Counted from the stretch's first letter, positions 1-12,389 are shown. The stretch is DNA of 64,000 bases from Lineus longissimus (GCF_910592395.1 NC_088310.1:9247501-9311500); one strand, 5' to 3'. The notes: generated by a model not told the origin, from the sequence alone. Made by a program: numbers and translations.

Positions 1-3000
1 CTGGAGTTGAGCAATCAAGTCAGAACTGTGTCCGAGGATATGCAGTCTCTATCAGCGAGAATTGAAAGAGAGGTATGCATGATACTACGTGCTGGGAATC
101 AAGTTAAACCATTTTTTTAATTGAAAAAAAGAACTGAGAAAAATTGAACTGAGTGAGAAGTAGGCAAAAGACATCCCCACAAGATGTTCCTTCATCATCT
201 GACTTCTCCCTGGTGATAAATTTTAAGTTAGAAGTTGGTTGTAGGTTTGCACCAGCCCACCGGAAAAAATGTTCATGTTAGGTTTTGCTGTCATTTATAA
301 TAATAATAATAATACGAGTCTTATATAGCGCAGTATCCAACCATTAACTGGCCGCTCAAAGCGCTTGATAGGCCTCTTTAAAAAGCAAATGTTTAAGTTG
401 TCCCTTGAAAGATAACAGAGAGCTGCAGTTCCTAACAGTTGAAGGAAGTTTGTTCCACAGCTGAGGGGCTCCAATTGAAAATGCTCTACCACCGACTGAC
501 ATGACATTTCTCTAAGTGGAATAGTATGGTTATGGTACGACTTGTATGTTAATTCTTTTACGAAAGTCACAAATGTAGGATAGCTGAGTTGTGGGATCGT
601 ATGATGATGATGTTCCTATCAGCTAATACTTGTCTTGCCACATTGTGTTTTGGGTCTGTTTGAGTAAGTGCTGCCACATTCTACAATTGACACTGCCCTG
701 GTCACCTGTGGCATCCAAGCCAAAACCTGTTCCGCATCTTCCCAGGCAGCTAATAATACTGAACTTCCAAGTCTTGGAACTTTGTACACAATTGTCTGCC
801 TGGGCTGGGGCAACCAAATTCTCTTCTAGCAGTACTGTTATCAGTTTGTTAATATTTTCCTGTTGAATTCTCATTTCTTCCCTCTCTCTAGTATTGATTC
901 ATTATCACTCAACTTTTCAGATCCAGAGTCAGCTGAATGTGTCCGCCACGGAATATCAAGATCTTTCAAGTCGGCTGCAAGAGTCGAATGGAATCCTTGG
1001 CATACTGGACAAACTGGTGAAAATCCACGACTCCCTACAAGCTGTGAAGAAGTCCCTGGCGCAAAATGAGTTTGTCACTTGTGCAAATAGCCTCGACAAA
1101 ATTCACGAATTGGTTGCCTCGCCAGTTGACGATCGCTCAAAGGACATAAAAATTCTCAGTGCGCTAAAAACCGAGTACACAGTTCAACGCGAAACACTCA
1201 AACACAACATCGGTGAAACGTGGAAAGATAATGTAATTTGGTTGGTTCCAGAAAAAGGAGACACAAATTCTGGTGTTGTTGACCTCTGTGTGCGCTGTCC
1301 TTGTGATAGTGATAATCTATTGGTGAATATCCTCCAGGGGATGGAACGAGTTGATATTCTGCAAATCGAACTCAAGAAATTTGCATATAAACTTATAAAG
1401 CATGTGATTACACCGATAATCCTGAACAGCAACAGTGCTGTCAGTGTGATGAAAAAGAAAGGGCAGTGCCTAAAAGTGGTGTGTTCAAACTCTGGTAAAG
1501 TTGCTACACCACAGGAAACTTTCAGTAATCTTACTGCTGTTCTTGACTTCATTCAGCAATACATTTTCTCTGTTGACCTGCAAAATGGGCAGACGACTCT
1601 GCAGAGGTTAGGTTTGGTATTGTCCAAAGATATGCTGAGTTTGATCATTGAACACTGTCTGGCACCGTCGATACCCACCAACACTCGTGATTTGGAGCCG
1701 TATAAAGCAGTCGTCCAAGCCACGGAAGAGTTTCAGGAGAAACTCTCCTGCTGTGCGCTAATTGGGAAGGAAAATGATGAACTTGTGAAGTATGTTAGTA
1801 ATATCAATGTGCTATTTGCTAACAAGAAGTGCCAAGATTTACTCCAGAAGGCGCGGACTTTGATGACCGCTGAAATTCACAGCATGGTGCTGGTGACGGA
1901 GGAAGAGGGGCTGGGAGATTCAGCCCCTGGCAGTGAGGAGAAGGCGAAGAGGTTGAAAAAAGCAGAGGCGGTGTATAGGAGTGGCCACCTCAGTGGGAGC
2001 ACGTTCAAACTGCCAAAGTGTTTCATCAGGTAAGTATTTATTGGAGTTTCCTAAACCATGTACCTATTAAACAAGGCTATGAGAAGTTTACGACACCATG
2101 GCAGTGTGGATCTGATGTCCATTATGGGATCTGTTGTACAGTTAATTTTGAAAATGGTGTTATATTTGTAGTAAGTGCGAAATTTACACACCGCTGGGAG
2201 TGAAACCATGACAGGTTGGTAGTTAAGTTAAAAATGTGTCCACATTACTTTATCTGGCATGTCTGGGTGCCTAAATTCCTTTCGGGTACACAAATGTCCT
2301 TGAACGCTTATATGAGTAAAAGATCTGTCCTCGAAAAAATATCCTGTGTTAATCTGAATTTGCTTTCTTCTCCAGTGTTTCTGTCCAAAGTCTGGTGACA
2401 CTTGCCTATGAGACGCTCCATGAAGCTTGCACAAGCAGCCAGCAGTGTGCAGTCCAGCTGTTCTATACTGTGCGCAACATGTTTGAGCTTTACTCCACAG
2501 TAGTGCCGACATTCCATCGAGATAGTCTAACTAAACTACCTCAGTTGGCAGGTGAGGCCCCATCAATGTGTTTCCGGCATGCCCACTTCATCAGCATAAG
2601 GAGGGAGGCAGTCTTTGGAGTTTTGGAAGGAACCAAATACATACTTCCCGAGTTGGGACAAAGTTTTGAAAGTTCCTCTAGTCACTCAACTAATTGCAGG
2701 ATTTATATCAGAAAGTTTTTGAAATTCCTAGAGACTTTCAACCAATTTCAAGATTTATATCCAAATTTGCCTTTCTTTCGTCTTCTCCATGTCAGGTCCA
2801 ATGATGAGGGGTCTGTGTTACTCATTTAGTGTGTTGACACTATTGAGTCATTTGTGGTGCGCCTGTTACACTTAGGCTAGTTGGAGGGAACCTGGTGTAT
2901 AGATGCTGGCACTTACGGATGAAGTTTTAAATGCAGGATTCAAAATGTTTTTTTTTAGTCTCGAACACTGGCGTTACCTTAACTAGATGTTATTTTCTTC

Positions 3001-4647
3001 AATGAAGTCCATTAGATTAAACGCAAAATTACATATCAGTAGACACCAGTGTTGGTGACCAAATTTGTTTTGAGAAATTGGGCCCTGGTGTAGAAAGAAT
3101 AACTTTTGCATTCAGCTATGGGAGTATGGCCAGTTTCTTTTTGGGGTGGTCGTATAACAAACAAGAATATGGACACGCATGAAAATATTTCAAGAATCTG
3201 ACTTGTTTTTTTTCCAGCCCTTCACCACAACAACTGCATGTATATCGCCCACAACCTGACCACCCTTGGCCATCAGTTCAGGCAGCTGCTGGCAGAATCT
3301 CTCCAACACGGCACGGCCACGTTCTTAGATTACGTTCCGATGATCAGACAACTTGGCACCGATTGTCTCCTTGGACAGATGTCCAGGCAGAAAGAGCAGT
3401 TGATGGAGTGTCTCCAAGGGGCGAATGGTATGTTCAAGAAATTTTTCTTTTTTTTATAAAACTGAAAATATGACCATTTTCAAAGCATCATGTACATGGA
3501 TCAAACAACATGATTGGTATCCACTCCAAAAACACTATGAAAAGACTATGTCCGAGATATTGAAATCAAAAGCCAGGGAAATCACGGAGGTGAATTAAGG
3601 TTTTTGGGAAATATGGCGTTGTAAGACATCTTCAGTCTTGGACTCACCGATCCTGGGCGGTCGCAAAACACAACCACAGCTGTTTCAGACTGCATTGAAC
3701 TGTTAGATTGTCTACAATATGCAAAATATCTGATTGTATATTCACAATTACAGACTTAATTGTCAACTTTCCTCTTCAATTTCAGGTTTCACTAATGTGG
3801 CTGAAAGTGACTCGTCAGAATCATCTGAGAGGGCAGTCAAGCAAGTCTTGTTCCAGCTGTCCCACCTCCAGAATGTCTGGCAAGAAGTGCTCCCCGAAAC
3901 TGTCTACTTCAAAGCAATGGGTAGGTTCAATCCCCCTTGACTCAAACTAAAGTGTTTTCTGATAGATCTGGCTAAAGGTACTTGGTTGACCTCTTGTCAC
4001 TAAACTGTAAACAGTAATAGTATGATTAGAAATAGTAATGTTACACACTATGGGTAGTCAGTGTCAATGTTGACTGACTCCAGTTGACACCGTTGAAGAG
4101 AATTGATTAGGCCTACCATAAAGATAATCTAGTGTTGTGCAACACCACTTATCTTTTGGGTCTGCATCCCACTACCAGAAATACAAGAAGTTCTGTGGCC
4201 ATACTGCTAGATCCTCATCTACAACATTGCTTCCACTGTCTTTATTATTCTGACCATTTATCCATCATAACTTCAGGAACCCTACTGAATTCCACAGTCG
4301 TCGAAATAATAAATTGTATCACGGCCCTTGAGGACATTTCAGCAGACGACGCCACCCTCCTCCACAGCCTCTTCTCCATCATCGTGGACAGGGCCAGCAG
4401 CTACTTCAAATCGGAGAACGCAGAAAATAACGCACTCGCGTCACTGCAGAAATATACTCCAAAATGGAACAAGTTCAAAGAAATGCTTCTCGTTCTGAAT
4501 GCCGGCTTGGTGGAGATTTCCGACCGTTGGGCTGATGGAAAAGGACCGCTTGCTAATGAGTTCTCTCCGGCCGAAGTGAAGCAGCTGATTAGAGCGCTGT
4601 TTCAGAATACCGATAGACGTTCGGCTGTGCTTTCGAGGATAAAGTAA
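1..4647 (+). CDS. ZW10: ZW10 kinetochore / vesicle-tethering protein, 3' part (six exons)
   Basis: ZW10 is the subunit of the kinetochore RZZ complex (Rod-Zwilch-ZW10), which recruits dynein and Mad1-Mad2 for the spindle checkpoint. In interphase it works in the NRZ tether for Golgi-to-ER traffic. Exons: 1-72, 921-2029, 2376-2551, 3218-3427, 3786-3920 and 4277-4647 (TAA 4645-4647). All introns are GT-AG and every junction keeps frame, giving 690 residues; human ZW10 has 779, so about 80-90 N-terminal residues lie upstream. The first exon, ending RIERE, belongs to the N-terminal coiled-coil. Exon 2 (369 codons) covers the middle and includes SIPTN and ANKKCQD. The C-terminal half matches vertebrate ZW10 closely: [50 protein letters not shown] and IRALFQNT. 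The protein ends in IK, as in human. The identity is sure; the exact start is unseen. Confidence 0.97.
297..565 (-). mobile_element. LINE 3' end inside a ZW10 intron
   Basis: On the minus strand this reads as the C-terminal tail of a non-LTR retrotransposon polyprotein: HTIPLREM, then, after a frameshift, [19 protein letters not shown] and a stop. The A-P-x-L-W-N-x-L-P signature is typical of LINE ORF2 ends. After the stop comes a 3' tail with AAGCGCTTTGAGCG and GCGCTATATAAG blocks and then a (TTA)n run (plus strand 296-315). It is 5'-truncated and broken. The same tail blocks recur at 23130-23199 and, in part, in the SINE at 26010-26245. Confidence 0.75.
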
Positions 4648-5085
4648 AAAATATAAATAATTTGCCGAACTTTGGATCATTGAAACATCTTTGATTATAT
4701 ATTTCAGTCTGGTGTAAGTTATCACTAGTACTTCTACCAATTTAAGGGAGTGACTTTGCTTTGTAGTTGACTGCATGATGATACATACTGATTAAACATG
4801 TTAAGGTTGTGTAATGAATTTCATAATAGTTGTACATGTACATGTTTAAAAACTTGTATAAAATGAGCTTCTGTGCTTACATAAACCATCAAGGATGGAT
4901 TCGAAGGCTATTTTAAAGCTGTTCATTCATTAATCTGTGTTATTATGGTGATAACGCATAATATCCTAGTGTAGGCTCAGCTCTCAATTTGATATTTATA
5001 AAGTGATTTTCTGTTCATCCATTATTTAGAATAATCATGAATACTTCTCTAGCTTCAAATAAAGTTATTCAAAAGAATGATATTT
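4648..5085 (+). other. ZW10 3' untranslated region with poly(A) signals
   Basis: The non-coding tail after the ZW10 stop holds two candidate polyadenylation signals: ATTAAA at 4791-4796 and a canonical AATAAA at 5058-5063. The latter is followed by a T/GT-rich stretch (GTCTGTATTT). The 5058 signal is the better candidate, giving a 3' UTR of about 430 nt. The transcript end itself is not visible. Confidence 0.6.
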
Positions 5086-5184
5086 TGTCTGTATTTCTTA
5101 TGGCAATGTTTTATACATGTAGATGTAAAAATCTGGTGACATTTCTGGTCCATCCATTAGTGGTCTCGGAATTTCAGCTGAATT

Positions 5185-6122
5185 TCAGTCACGTTCAAAG
5201 GTCAGTCTACAACCATTTGACCAGCCAAGACGTTTAAGATGACAAGGTTCTACTGAGGCGTCCAGACCTTCATGACGCTGGGATTCTGTGTCTTTCATTT
5301 GAGGTGGTCTTTTTAGATGCAATCGTTGCCCTTGGCAACTGGACCTTTTCAGTTCCACTGCAGTTTGATAGCTGGCAGCACTGTACACCACATGTCCTTT
5401 TCCCTCCAAAACAGGTGGAAGTATGGAGGATCCAGTAAGAGCATGCTTGTAGTCACCAACGTTTAACCCCTGTGGTTTGGGCCTGCCTAGGTCTATTTCA
5501 GTTCTGGAGGCTGAATAGGATGACATTGACCAGGTGAGGTGACTTGATCAGCAGAAATACTACTCAAAAGGTAACTTGAGTCTCTTCATCTCTAAAAGCA
5601 AGCATATTATTCAATGATGTAATGTACAACTGGTGTAGAATTCAGAATCTGAGAAAATCAGCCGGTCCAATAGACATGATAGAGCGGATCTGAAATTTGG
5701 GCGCAGGCCTGAGAGAGGACAGAAGTTATTTATGGCCTTGGAAATGGCATCCTGAGATCAGGAAACGTTTGGATATTCGAGATGCATCTTGAAAAATAGT
5801 TGATCGCCACCAAAAAGGTGGTGCAGACGCCTTCCCCTAAATCCATCATGGAACCTGGTGAAAGTACTGCTGGCCTATGTGCCTACGTTTATGCAGGTAG
5901 ACTCCAGGCGCATGGTGGCCTTTTTGAGAATTATCCTTCCGACCACATGTACTTTTACTTGCCCCATCTACTTTTGTATTTGTTATTCGATCTTGATTCG
6001 TGTTATGGTGATAGGGGCCAATAGCAATGTCTGGGTCATATAACAGGGTTGTTGCTCCAGGCTCAAGATCAATATAGCATTTTGCGTGTTGCAGATCGTC
6101 AAAACAACCTATTATTGCATAG
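5185..6122 (-). CDS. Candidate last two exons of an unidentified convergent gene
   Basis: There are two open segments on the minus strand. Exon A, 6122-5887, follows a good acceptor (pyrimidine-rich tract ending CTGCAG) and ends at AAAC|GTAGGC. Exon B, 5510-5185, follows TATTCAG and ends in TGA at 5187-5185. Exon A ends in phase 1 and exon B supplies the other two bases, so they join in frame into about 186 stop-free codons. Codon choice looks gene-like. Exon A contains CYIDLEPGATTLLYDPDI; exon B contains LGRPKPQGLNVGDYKHAL. I recognise no family, signal peptide or membrane segment. No AATAAA is seen on this strand just downstream. The position would make it tail-to-tail with ZW10. It could be chance open frames. 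Confidence 0.3.
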
Positions 6123-6130
6123 CTGCAGCG

Positions 6131-6480
6131 AGTACAAAGATAAAAATTAAACATAGAGCTGGGCGATCATTTTGATCAGGTTCATCCTCAGTCTATTTTG
6201 CATCAATCATATTCTGTGCGTTTTCAACTTATTTTAGTAGAGGTGGTTGTCATTGAGTTTAAAATATCATTTGTTTGTTTTCCATTCTATATGACTTGGC
6301 TAAAGCTAGTACAAAGATAAAAATAAAACATAGAGCTGGGCGATCATTTTATCTGGTACATCCTCAGTCTATTCTGCATCAATCATATTCTGTGGTGTTT
6401 TCAACTTATTTTAGTAGAGGTGTTTGTCATTGAGTTTAAAATATCATTTGGTTGTTTTCCATTTTAACTGACTTGTCTCT
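6131..6480. repeat. 177-bp tandem duplication (two units)
   Basis: Unit 1 (6131-6307) and unit 2 (from 6308) both begin AGTACAAAGATAAAAA and share AGAGCTGGGCGATCATTTT and TTTAGTAGAGGTG. They differ by scattered substitutions and small indels, so the duplication is not very recent. Confidence 0.85.
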
Positions 6481-6555
6481 ATGCAATGGGGTTGTACTTT
6501 ATTCAGCATTATATTGTTCATTTTAGAGCATGTGGAATAAAAACCTCATTCAAAG

Positions 6556-6890
6556 ACATGTCACGTCTTGTCTGTCGTCTGTCATCCGTCCGTCCGTCGC
6601 TCCGCCGTCCGTCGGGCCGTCCATCCGCCGTCCATCTGTCAACAATGGTGGCAATTGTTTGCTCACTTTTGAGTCTAGAAAGTTGAAACTTGGTGTGTGG
6701 ATGTCTTATGACAACATGACTTGACTTACAAAATCATCACCATTTGACCTACTTTTTGGGATGCAGGCGGCCGTCTTTTAAAACCTTATTTTGTCAATAT
6801 CTCATAAATATTCAGCCTGATAGCTAGAACCATGAAATTTGTCAGTCCTGAAGGTGATACATAATAAAGAGAGATCCTACTGTAGAAAAT
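6556..6890 (+). repeat. Family B ('GCTCACC/CCGTC') repeat, partial copy
   Basis: A CCGTCCGTC-rich array (about 6586-6632) is followed by TCAACAATGGTGGC, AGTCTAGAAAGTTGAAACTT, ATGACTTGACTTA and TTTGACCTACTTTT. The same ordered blocks occur at 43110-43560 and 49985-50335. It lacks the downstream AGGTCA pair and ends near a G10 run at 6900. Confidence 0.8.
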
Positions 6891-7406
6891 AACTGTTTGG
6901 GGGGGGGGGCACATGCCTCACAAGTGGCACTTAGATGAGCTGTAAAAGGGAGATAGAATAATACTTTTAGATTGAAAGTGCAATCATGTGAAAATGCCCT
7001 CTGGATGTAGACAGTTTATTCCAGGATGCTCGGCACATCATCCAGAAATTTCTATCATTCAAAAATAAATTGGAAATGTTCGCTGGACGACTAGCAAATT
7101 TATTGAAACTCAATAAAATGTAATCTGTTGAATGGTTCTCCGTTAGCCTAGCGGAAAATCATTTTAGCAAATAGAAAATGTTTAAAAATCCCAATAACCT
7201 CGGCTAACTGGCTAATTTGCCTGAATGCTTACGGCTGTTGAAAGGATTAGCAACAACTCTTCAAAGGCGAGGTGAGTTTGCTCAAAATTAGAAATCGGAA
7301 ATTGCATTTGAGATTTTCAAATAACGTAAATACATGTTGAATATGAATTTCAATGGTACTGTTGTGGGGACCGTACATTTCGTACATGCCAATTTCAATT
7401 GCACTA

Positions 7407-7493
7407 CAGGGTGGCCCAGAATTATTTTCCTGTGGACAATAGAATTCCATTGTGTATCCTTTATGTGAGGGAAAATAATTATGGGCCACCCTG
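7407..7493. mobile_element. 87-bp terminal-inverted-repeat MITE
   Basis: Inverted ends of about 26 bp with one mismatch (CAGGGTGGCCCAGAATTA against the reverse complement of TAATTATGGGCCACCCTG) flank a short core. TA dinucleotides at 7405-7406 and 7494-7495 suggest a Tc1/mariner-type target site. The symmetry also extends outward to CACTACAGGG / CCCTGTAGTG, so a CACTA-type end with a TG flank is the alternative. Confidence 0.75.
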
Positions 7494-7499
7494 TAGTGT

Positions 7500-9699
7500 G
7501 TGTATAGGACCTATAGTCTATTTCACAAGAAAATACCCTATTTTTTAAAATTTTGTGCAGAAAATGCAACATTTGGCAAAATGTTATTATTTCATTGGAA
7601 ACTTCAACTCCAATTCCTAGTAGATTTCAAAGATTTTTCTGAATTTAAGGAGGGTATACCCATGAGTGTCCCTCTGAACAGCCTTGAGCAATCTGTCTGA
7701 GATGCGTCTCAAAACCTCTACAAAAGAAGTGGTCTGAAAACTTCCAGACACTTTAGCCAACCAATTTCCGAAATGTCCTGACAACTTCTTAATGGGGACT
7801 TGAAAATCACTCTCGCATTTGATCAGCTTTTAAAAGTGTCAGTTCAGAGTAAGACCTTTAGGAAATTGGAAGTGATCACGATTTAGTAGCCTTAGTACCT
7901 ATCTATTAAGTAAATTACACATACCAGTAGTGATCTGACATCAAAAACTTAGTCCCGGGATTAAATTTCTCAAATAACATGAAATAACAGAATTCCAAGA
8001 CAGAAATCTGTTATCTAAATTATATCCAGGGACCATATCTTCAATTTGAACTGAAAGGTTACTGTAAACACGTAAATTTTTGCCGTTTCAGATTTCACTG
8101 CTGTCAAATTTCCACAAATGGATGGATTTTCCAATTATTGAACAATAGGATCAGTTATTTTGCACCATTTAAGTTAGTGTTTGACCCCCCCCCCCCCCAT
8201 GCAAAACTCGTGAAAATATGAAAAGCGTGAAAATAAAAGGATTGCTCATTTGCTTTGCCTAAGTATCTATCTGGTCAAGTAGTTCAGATGAGTCCTTCTA
8301 TCATCAATTGGCTCTTGTCGGATCGAATGGTAAATATTTCCTACTTACCTACCTGGTTCAGTACAGTATCCTAAATAAATCAATGGTTGGATCATACTGG
8401 ACGGAACCAATTACTCCCCACCTGTCCCTGGTCCCAGATAAGGCGTTTTCCGATCGAAAATAGATAACAAATCATTGCTTGAGCTACGCCCGTGGGTTGG
8501 TTCATCAAGAAAACCAATTGTCTATGAGAACTTCCTCATGAATCATATGTCAGATATCCTTAGGATCTCACAAATTCTGTTATCAGATATGATGATAATT
8601 CATATATATTTGCCTTACCAGGATTATGGACATGGCGTAATTGTGGCAATATAGTACGTTAGTACATTGTTGTAGCTTCAGGTGCGGGAGAGGCAGTTTT
8701 ATACGCATAATTTGTGACATAGGACTGTCCCCCCCCCTTCCTGTCTCATGATATGTTTGGGATGCAGTAACCATTTTTTCGGGAAATGGGAGAACAAATG
8801 GTGAAGGGCCTCAAAATAAGCGGAATGATGTTCCAAGAATAACACCCGATTTCCTCAGGATCATTTGATTGCCCTGAATTTTAAGCAGCTTGGTGTGATT
8901 GTAAGGCTTGAACATTTCAATTGTAAATTGGCCTTCACTTGTTTAGTTTGGGATTTATGCAGTAAATTTTTTTCATCATGATAAAATCGTGCAGCTGAGT
9001 TCCCCCAGTTCAAACCATTGATCACTCATTAGGAGAAATGATTCTAATTCGATGGTGTCCCTGGGCATTGGTTAGGAAATAATAATGAAGTTATAGGGCT
9101 TTTCAAGGGTTCCAGGCTCAGTTAACAGTATCATCTGATGTTACTTCATGTCAAAATCAATGTTATGAATTATTCCATTAGATATAATATCATTATTTCA
9201 GTTTGTTCCTGGGGCCATATTTCTGAAACTGTTCTTCCATTGTTAGAGTTATTAAGTTACATACCCAGACCATTTTCATGCAAAACATTTAAGCCAGACA
9301 GTTGTTTTGAATACTCTGATATGGTTTCATAAAAACGATCCAATTACCTTATTGTTAAGGATAACAAATGATATATGCTTGGTCTATGAAAACGATTTGA
9401 ATTTATGAGGCATAGGAACAATCATCAGCATCCTGATATTCAGGTTATCATATACAAAACGTTTGAAATATCGAGAGGTGGAGTATATTGAAAACCACTG
9501 GTGCCTCGATGCATCATCAGTGATGTCACAAATAAAAGTCAATGTTCAACATTTGTATAGCAGTCAACTAGAAATCAATTCGCTAATGAGCGCTTTACCA
9601 TATCATTTCATGGTTATATGGCCTGTACATTCTTGTTCAAGCTCAAATCCCTGGGGAGTAAGTATACAGACCAACTGCCTCTCCCTGTTCGGAGTCAAC
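7500..9699. other. Non-genic stretch, nothing recognised
   Basis: No convincing exon, RNA gene or structured repeat is visible. Contents are AT-rich unique-looking DNA, a C14 run at 8185-8198 and a second C run near 8730. Open frames are all under 100 codons and have no recognisable motifs. Confidence 0.6.
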
Positions 9700-9886
9700 A
9701 TTCATAGCTGGCAGAGATACCTATTCCCCTGGGTGGAAACAAAACCATGAGTAAGGGCTTAGTACCTTGCTCAAGGACACAAAGACAAAACAGCAGTGAT
9801 CCCTTCCAGTGTTGAACCTGCAACCTCCTGACTTTCTGACCACCTCCCAGCACTCTAGCCCCCAGCTAGGCCACTGATATCCCTGT
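9700..9886 (-). mobile_element. tRNA-derived SINE copy
   Basis: The minus strand starts near 9886 with a tRNA-like head. It has a box-A-like TGGCCTAGCTGG, a degenerate box B (GGTTCAACACT), then TTTGTGTCCTTGAGCAAGG. The same head and body recur at 16690-16862. The CTTGAGCAAGG block resembles conserved central domains of widely distributed SINE groups; the superfamily is not assigned. Confidence 0.65.
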
Positions 9887-10259
9887 TTGTTGTACATTCA
9901 ATTCAACCGTTCAATTCCATTTGTCCCTTTATTGTGAATAGACTATGAAATATCACATAAAAATGTTTATGCAGTTGTATTATTCAAATGACTTGATGGT
10001 ATTTCAAATTTGTAAAAAGAAAGATTTTTGACCTGTGAAATCCCTTGGCAACAGATACTGCATGGTACTTTGTTTTTCCTTCACTGACTATATTAAAAAC
10101 TCCCATTGGCCTAGATGGAGGTTCCAAAGGCTTTTTAGCTCACCTGGGTGAGCACTTACTGTCCTGGACTGTTTGTCATCGTCTGTTAGCATGGCACGTT
10201 TTGTGAAAACTGGGACTACTGGTAGACCCAGAAATTTGGTAAAGGAGTTGCAGTCCTCT

Positions 10260-10292
10260 CTCCGGGTGGGGCTGCACCAGCCCCACCCGGAG
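10260..10292. repeat. Perfect GC-rich hairpin
   Basis: CTCCGGGTGGGGCTG (10260-10274) and its exact complement (10278-10292) are separated by CAC. Outside it GCAGT and ACTGC also pair imperfectly. The 15-bp perfect stem is far more GC-rich than its surroundings. Function unknown. Confidence 0.8.
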
Positions 10293-10299
10293 AACTGCG

Positions 10300-11869
10300 A
10301 TCTCAGAAATTGAGGGGTCAGGGCAGCCATCACTTCGAAAATGTTAGATATTCCAGTGCCAAATAGGCATGGACACGGGATAAAACCAGTTGGGAATTCA
10401 GGTGCCAAAAAGATTCCCTGCTTCCCTCGTCTCTTGCTAAATGACAGGCGCTGTCCAGGTGGCACTGTGTCCCTTGTTTATTTCATACAACCCAAATGCC
10501 TCGTCTACAAGCAATCATGAGTGTTCTGACAATTCATTGCCTCCACATTATTTTGGCAATCCCTTGACACGTGGTTCTTTAATTTTTTCTTCAATTCTTT
10601 GAAGATAGATATGACCGAAAGCAGGTACTAAGAGGTTCCTTGGGAAGGTATTTTCATTGTGTTTCTTTTTTGACACAGCCCCATTTGGGCACATTGTCAG
10701 TGTTTATTTCATACGATCCTAAGGGCTTATCTACAGGCAGTCATAATATTCTAACAAATGCTTTCTGCAATCCCTTGGCAACAGATACTCGCATATCTTT
10801 TTTTTCTGTCTTTCTTTTAAGATGAAAGCTATGGGAATGTTGGCAACAGATCTGTAATAAGAAGGTGTATTGTGGGTGTGTTAATGACATTCTGATCAAG
10901 TTACAATGGTGAATTGGGACTTTGTGCACCATTGTGCAGTGTCCTTTTGCAAATTGAAACCATACAAAAAACAGAATAACCTTGGAAAATCAGCACTACA
11001 GTACTTTACTGTAGCTTAAAGCTGATGATAAAATGCAACGTCATGGCTCTTGGAAATATCCACACCCGACAGAACCTGTATAAAAAGCTTCTCTACCGAT
11101 AGGTTTTTGCCAAAAGCATTTGGTCTCCAGTCTCCTCAGAGAAGTCAGCGAGCAGCTCATTACTAATAAAGCATATCACTTTACCTTTGAACCTAATCAT
11201 TGGAAGAACCAAGTAAGTACATGTAGTTCAGAATGGATTAAAACCCACAACCTCTTGGGAGTTCAACCCTTCACCCACTTGGACACAGCGCCCCCCACTC
11301 ACTACTATAATACCTTTGAATAGTCTTTAGTATGCTCCGGCTGCCTTGCCTGACTTTGGTCCTACGCTCAGAGTTCCCGGGTGGAATAATTGGTTGTGAC
11401 AGCCATTAACCGCGGAGAAGATTCTGGCCACCATTTCTGACACCGCTGGACACTTCCACCGACCAATTACTGGATTGACCAATGACGACTTCCCAGGGGA
11501 TGCACTTGTTGCGGGCAGATGGGCCAGTTTGAAAAGGAGGAAATTGGTCTGATGTGATGTATGATGGAAAGTTCACAAACTATTGATGGCTGCAATTAGC
11601 CTCATATAAAGTTCACCCATCTTGGTAAGATACCCAATGACGATCTCATCAATATTTTGTCAAAGCAGCAAATCGTCAATAATTTGAATTTTTCATCGTG
11701 TGTGACAAAATCTGAATCTGATACAAAACAAAAGTACAAGAGCTACTTACAAAAATCTGAGTGTGGTTAAAAACAAAAGCACAAAAGCTACTAGCATATT
11801 AAAAATTGTGTGCATCAACCCATATTATTCATATCGTAGAGTGAACCAAATATCATATATCAAGCGTGT
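10300..11869. other. Non-genic stretch with weak local repeats
   Basis: No gene is recognised. The phrase AATCCCTTGGCAACAGATACT occurs at about 10038 and 10769, and TTTATTTCATAC occurs at about 10478 and 10704, so this is an old locally duplicated block. Confidence 0.5.
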
Positions 11870-11911
11870 ACCGATTGTCAAATACCGATTGTCAAATACC
11901 GATTGTCAAAT
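11870..11911. repeat. 14-bp minisatellite, three copies
   Basis: ACCGATTGTCAAAT is repeated three times head to tail, followed by a partial fourth unit. Confidence 0.95.
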
Positions 11912-11963
11912 ACCAATTCAAAATATGCAAAACTTGATTAACCCCTGAAGTTCAGAACTTATA

Positions 11964-12198
11964 GGGGTACGCCATTCGTAATTCCTTGTGGTCCAGTTAA
12001 ATAGAAATCCACTAATACACAATGCCGTAGTTCAGTTATTGTGAATGCAGATTTGTTTAAACTTGGTATTCATAGTATTTGTATATCTGTTGGCAACGGC
12101 AATGTTGAAACTTATATTTAGTATGTATTTTTGCAATTGGACATTTTTAAATTCAATAACAAATTCAGAATTTTTAACGAATGGCGTAGGCCTTTAAA
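11964..12198 (+). mobile_element. Family C MITE, full-length copy
   Basis: It begins GGGTACGCCATTCGTAA and ends TTAACGAATGGCGTAGGCC, so the ends are inverted repeats. The interior has the family blocks GGTATTCATAGTATTTGTA and CAATTGGACATTTTTAAATTC. Related copies are listed separately. Confidence 0.85.
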
Positions 12199-12205
12199 CC
12201 CAATA

Positions 12206-12383
12206 CAGTGGAACCTCCCTTAGCGGGCACCTCTCTATTAAGGGCAACCTCTCTATAAGGGACACTCGTTTTAGTCCCAAATTGGTTCTTTCCATGCAAT
12301 TTGACCTCTCTAATCAGGACACCTCTCTATTAAGGAGAGCACTTGTCAGTCCCGCGGGTGTCCTTAATAGAGGGGTTCCATTG
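12206..12383 (+). mobile_element. Family A MITE (pogo/Tigger-like), 178 bp
   Basis: CAGTGGAACC at the left and GGTTCCATTG at the right form the inverted ends. TA occurs at both flanks (12204-12205, 12384-12385). Inside are repeated CACCTCTCTATTAAGG and GACCTCTCTAATCAGGACA blocks. TA target and CAGTGG ends fit non-autonomous pogo/Tigger-type elements; no transposase is present. Confidence 0.85.
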
Positions 12384-12389
12384 TATATT

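Noticed and set aside
8185-8198. C14 run and similar homopolymers (6900, 22622, 36560)
   Set aside because: Simple homopolymer tracts with no further structure; length may also be a sequencing effect.
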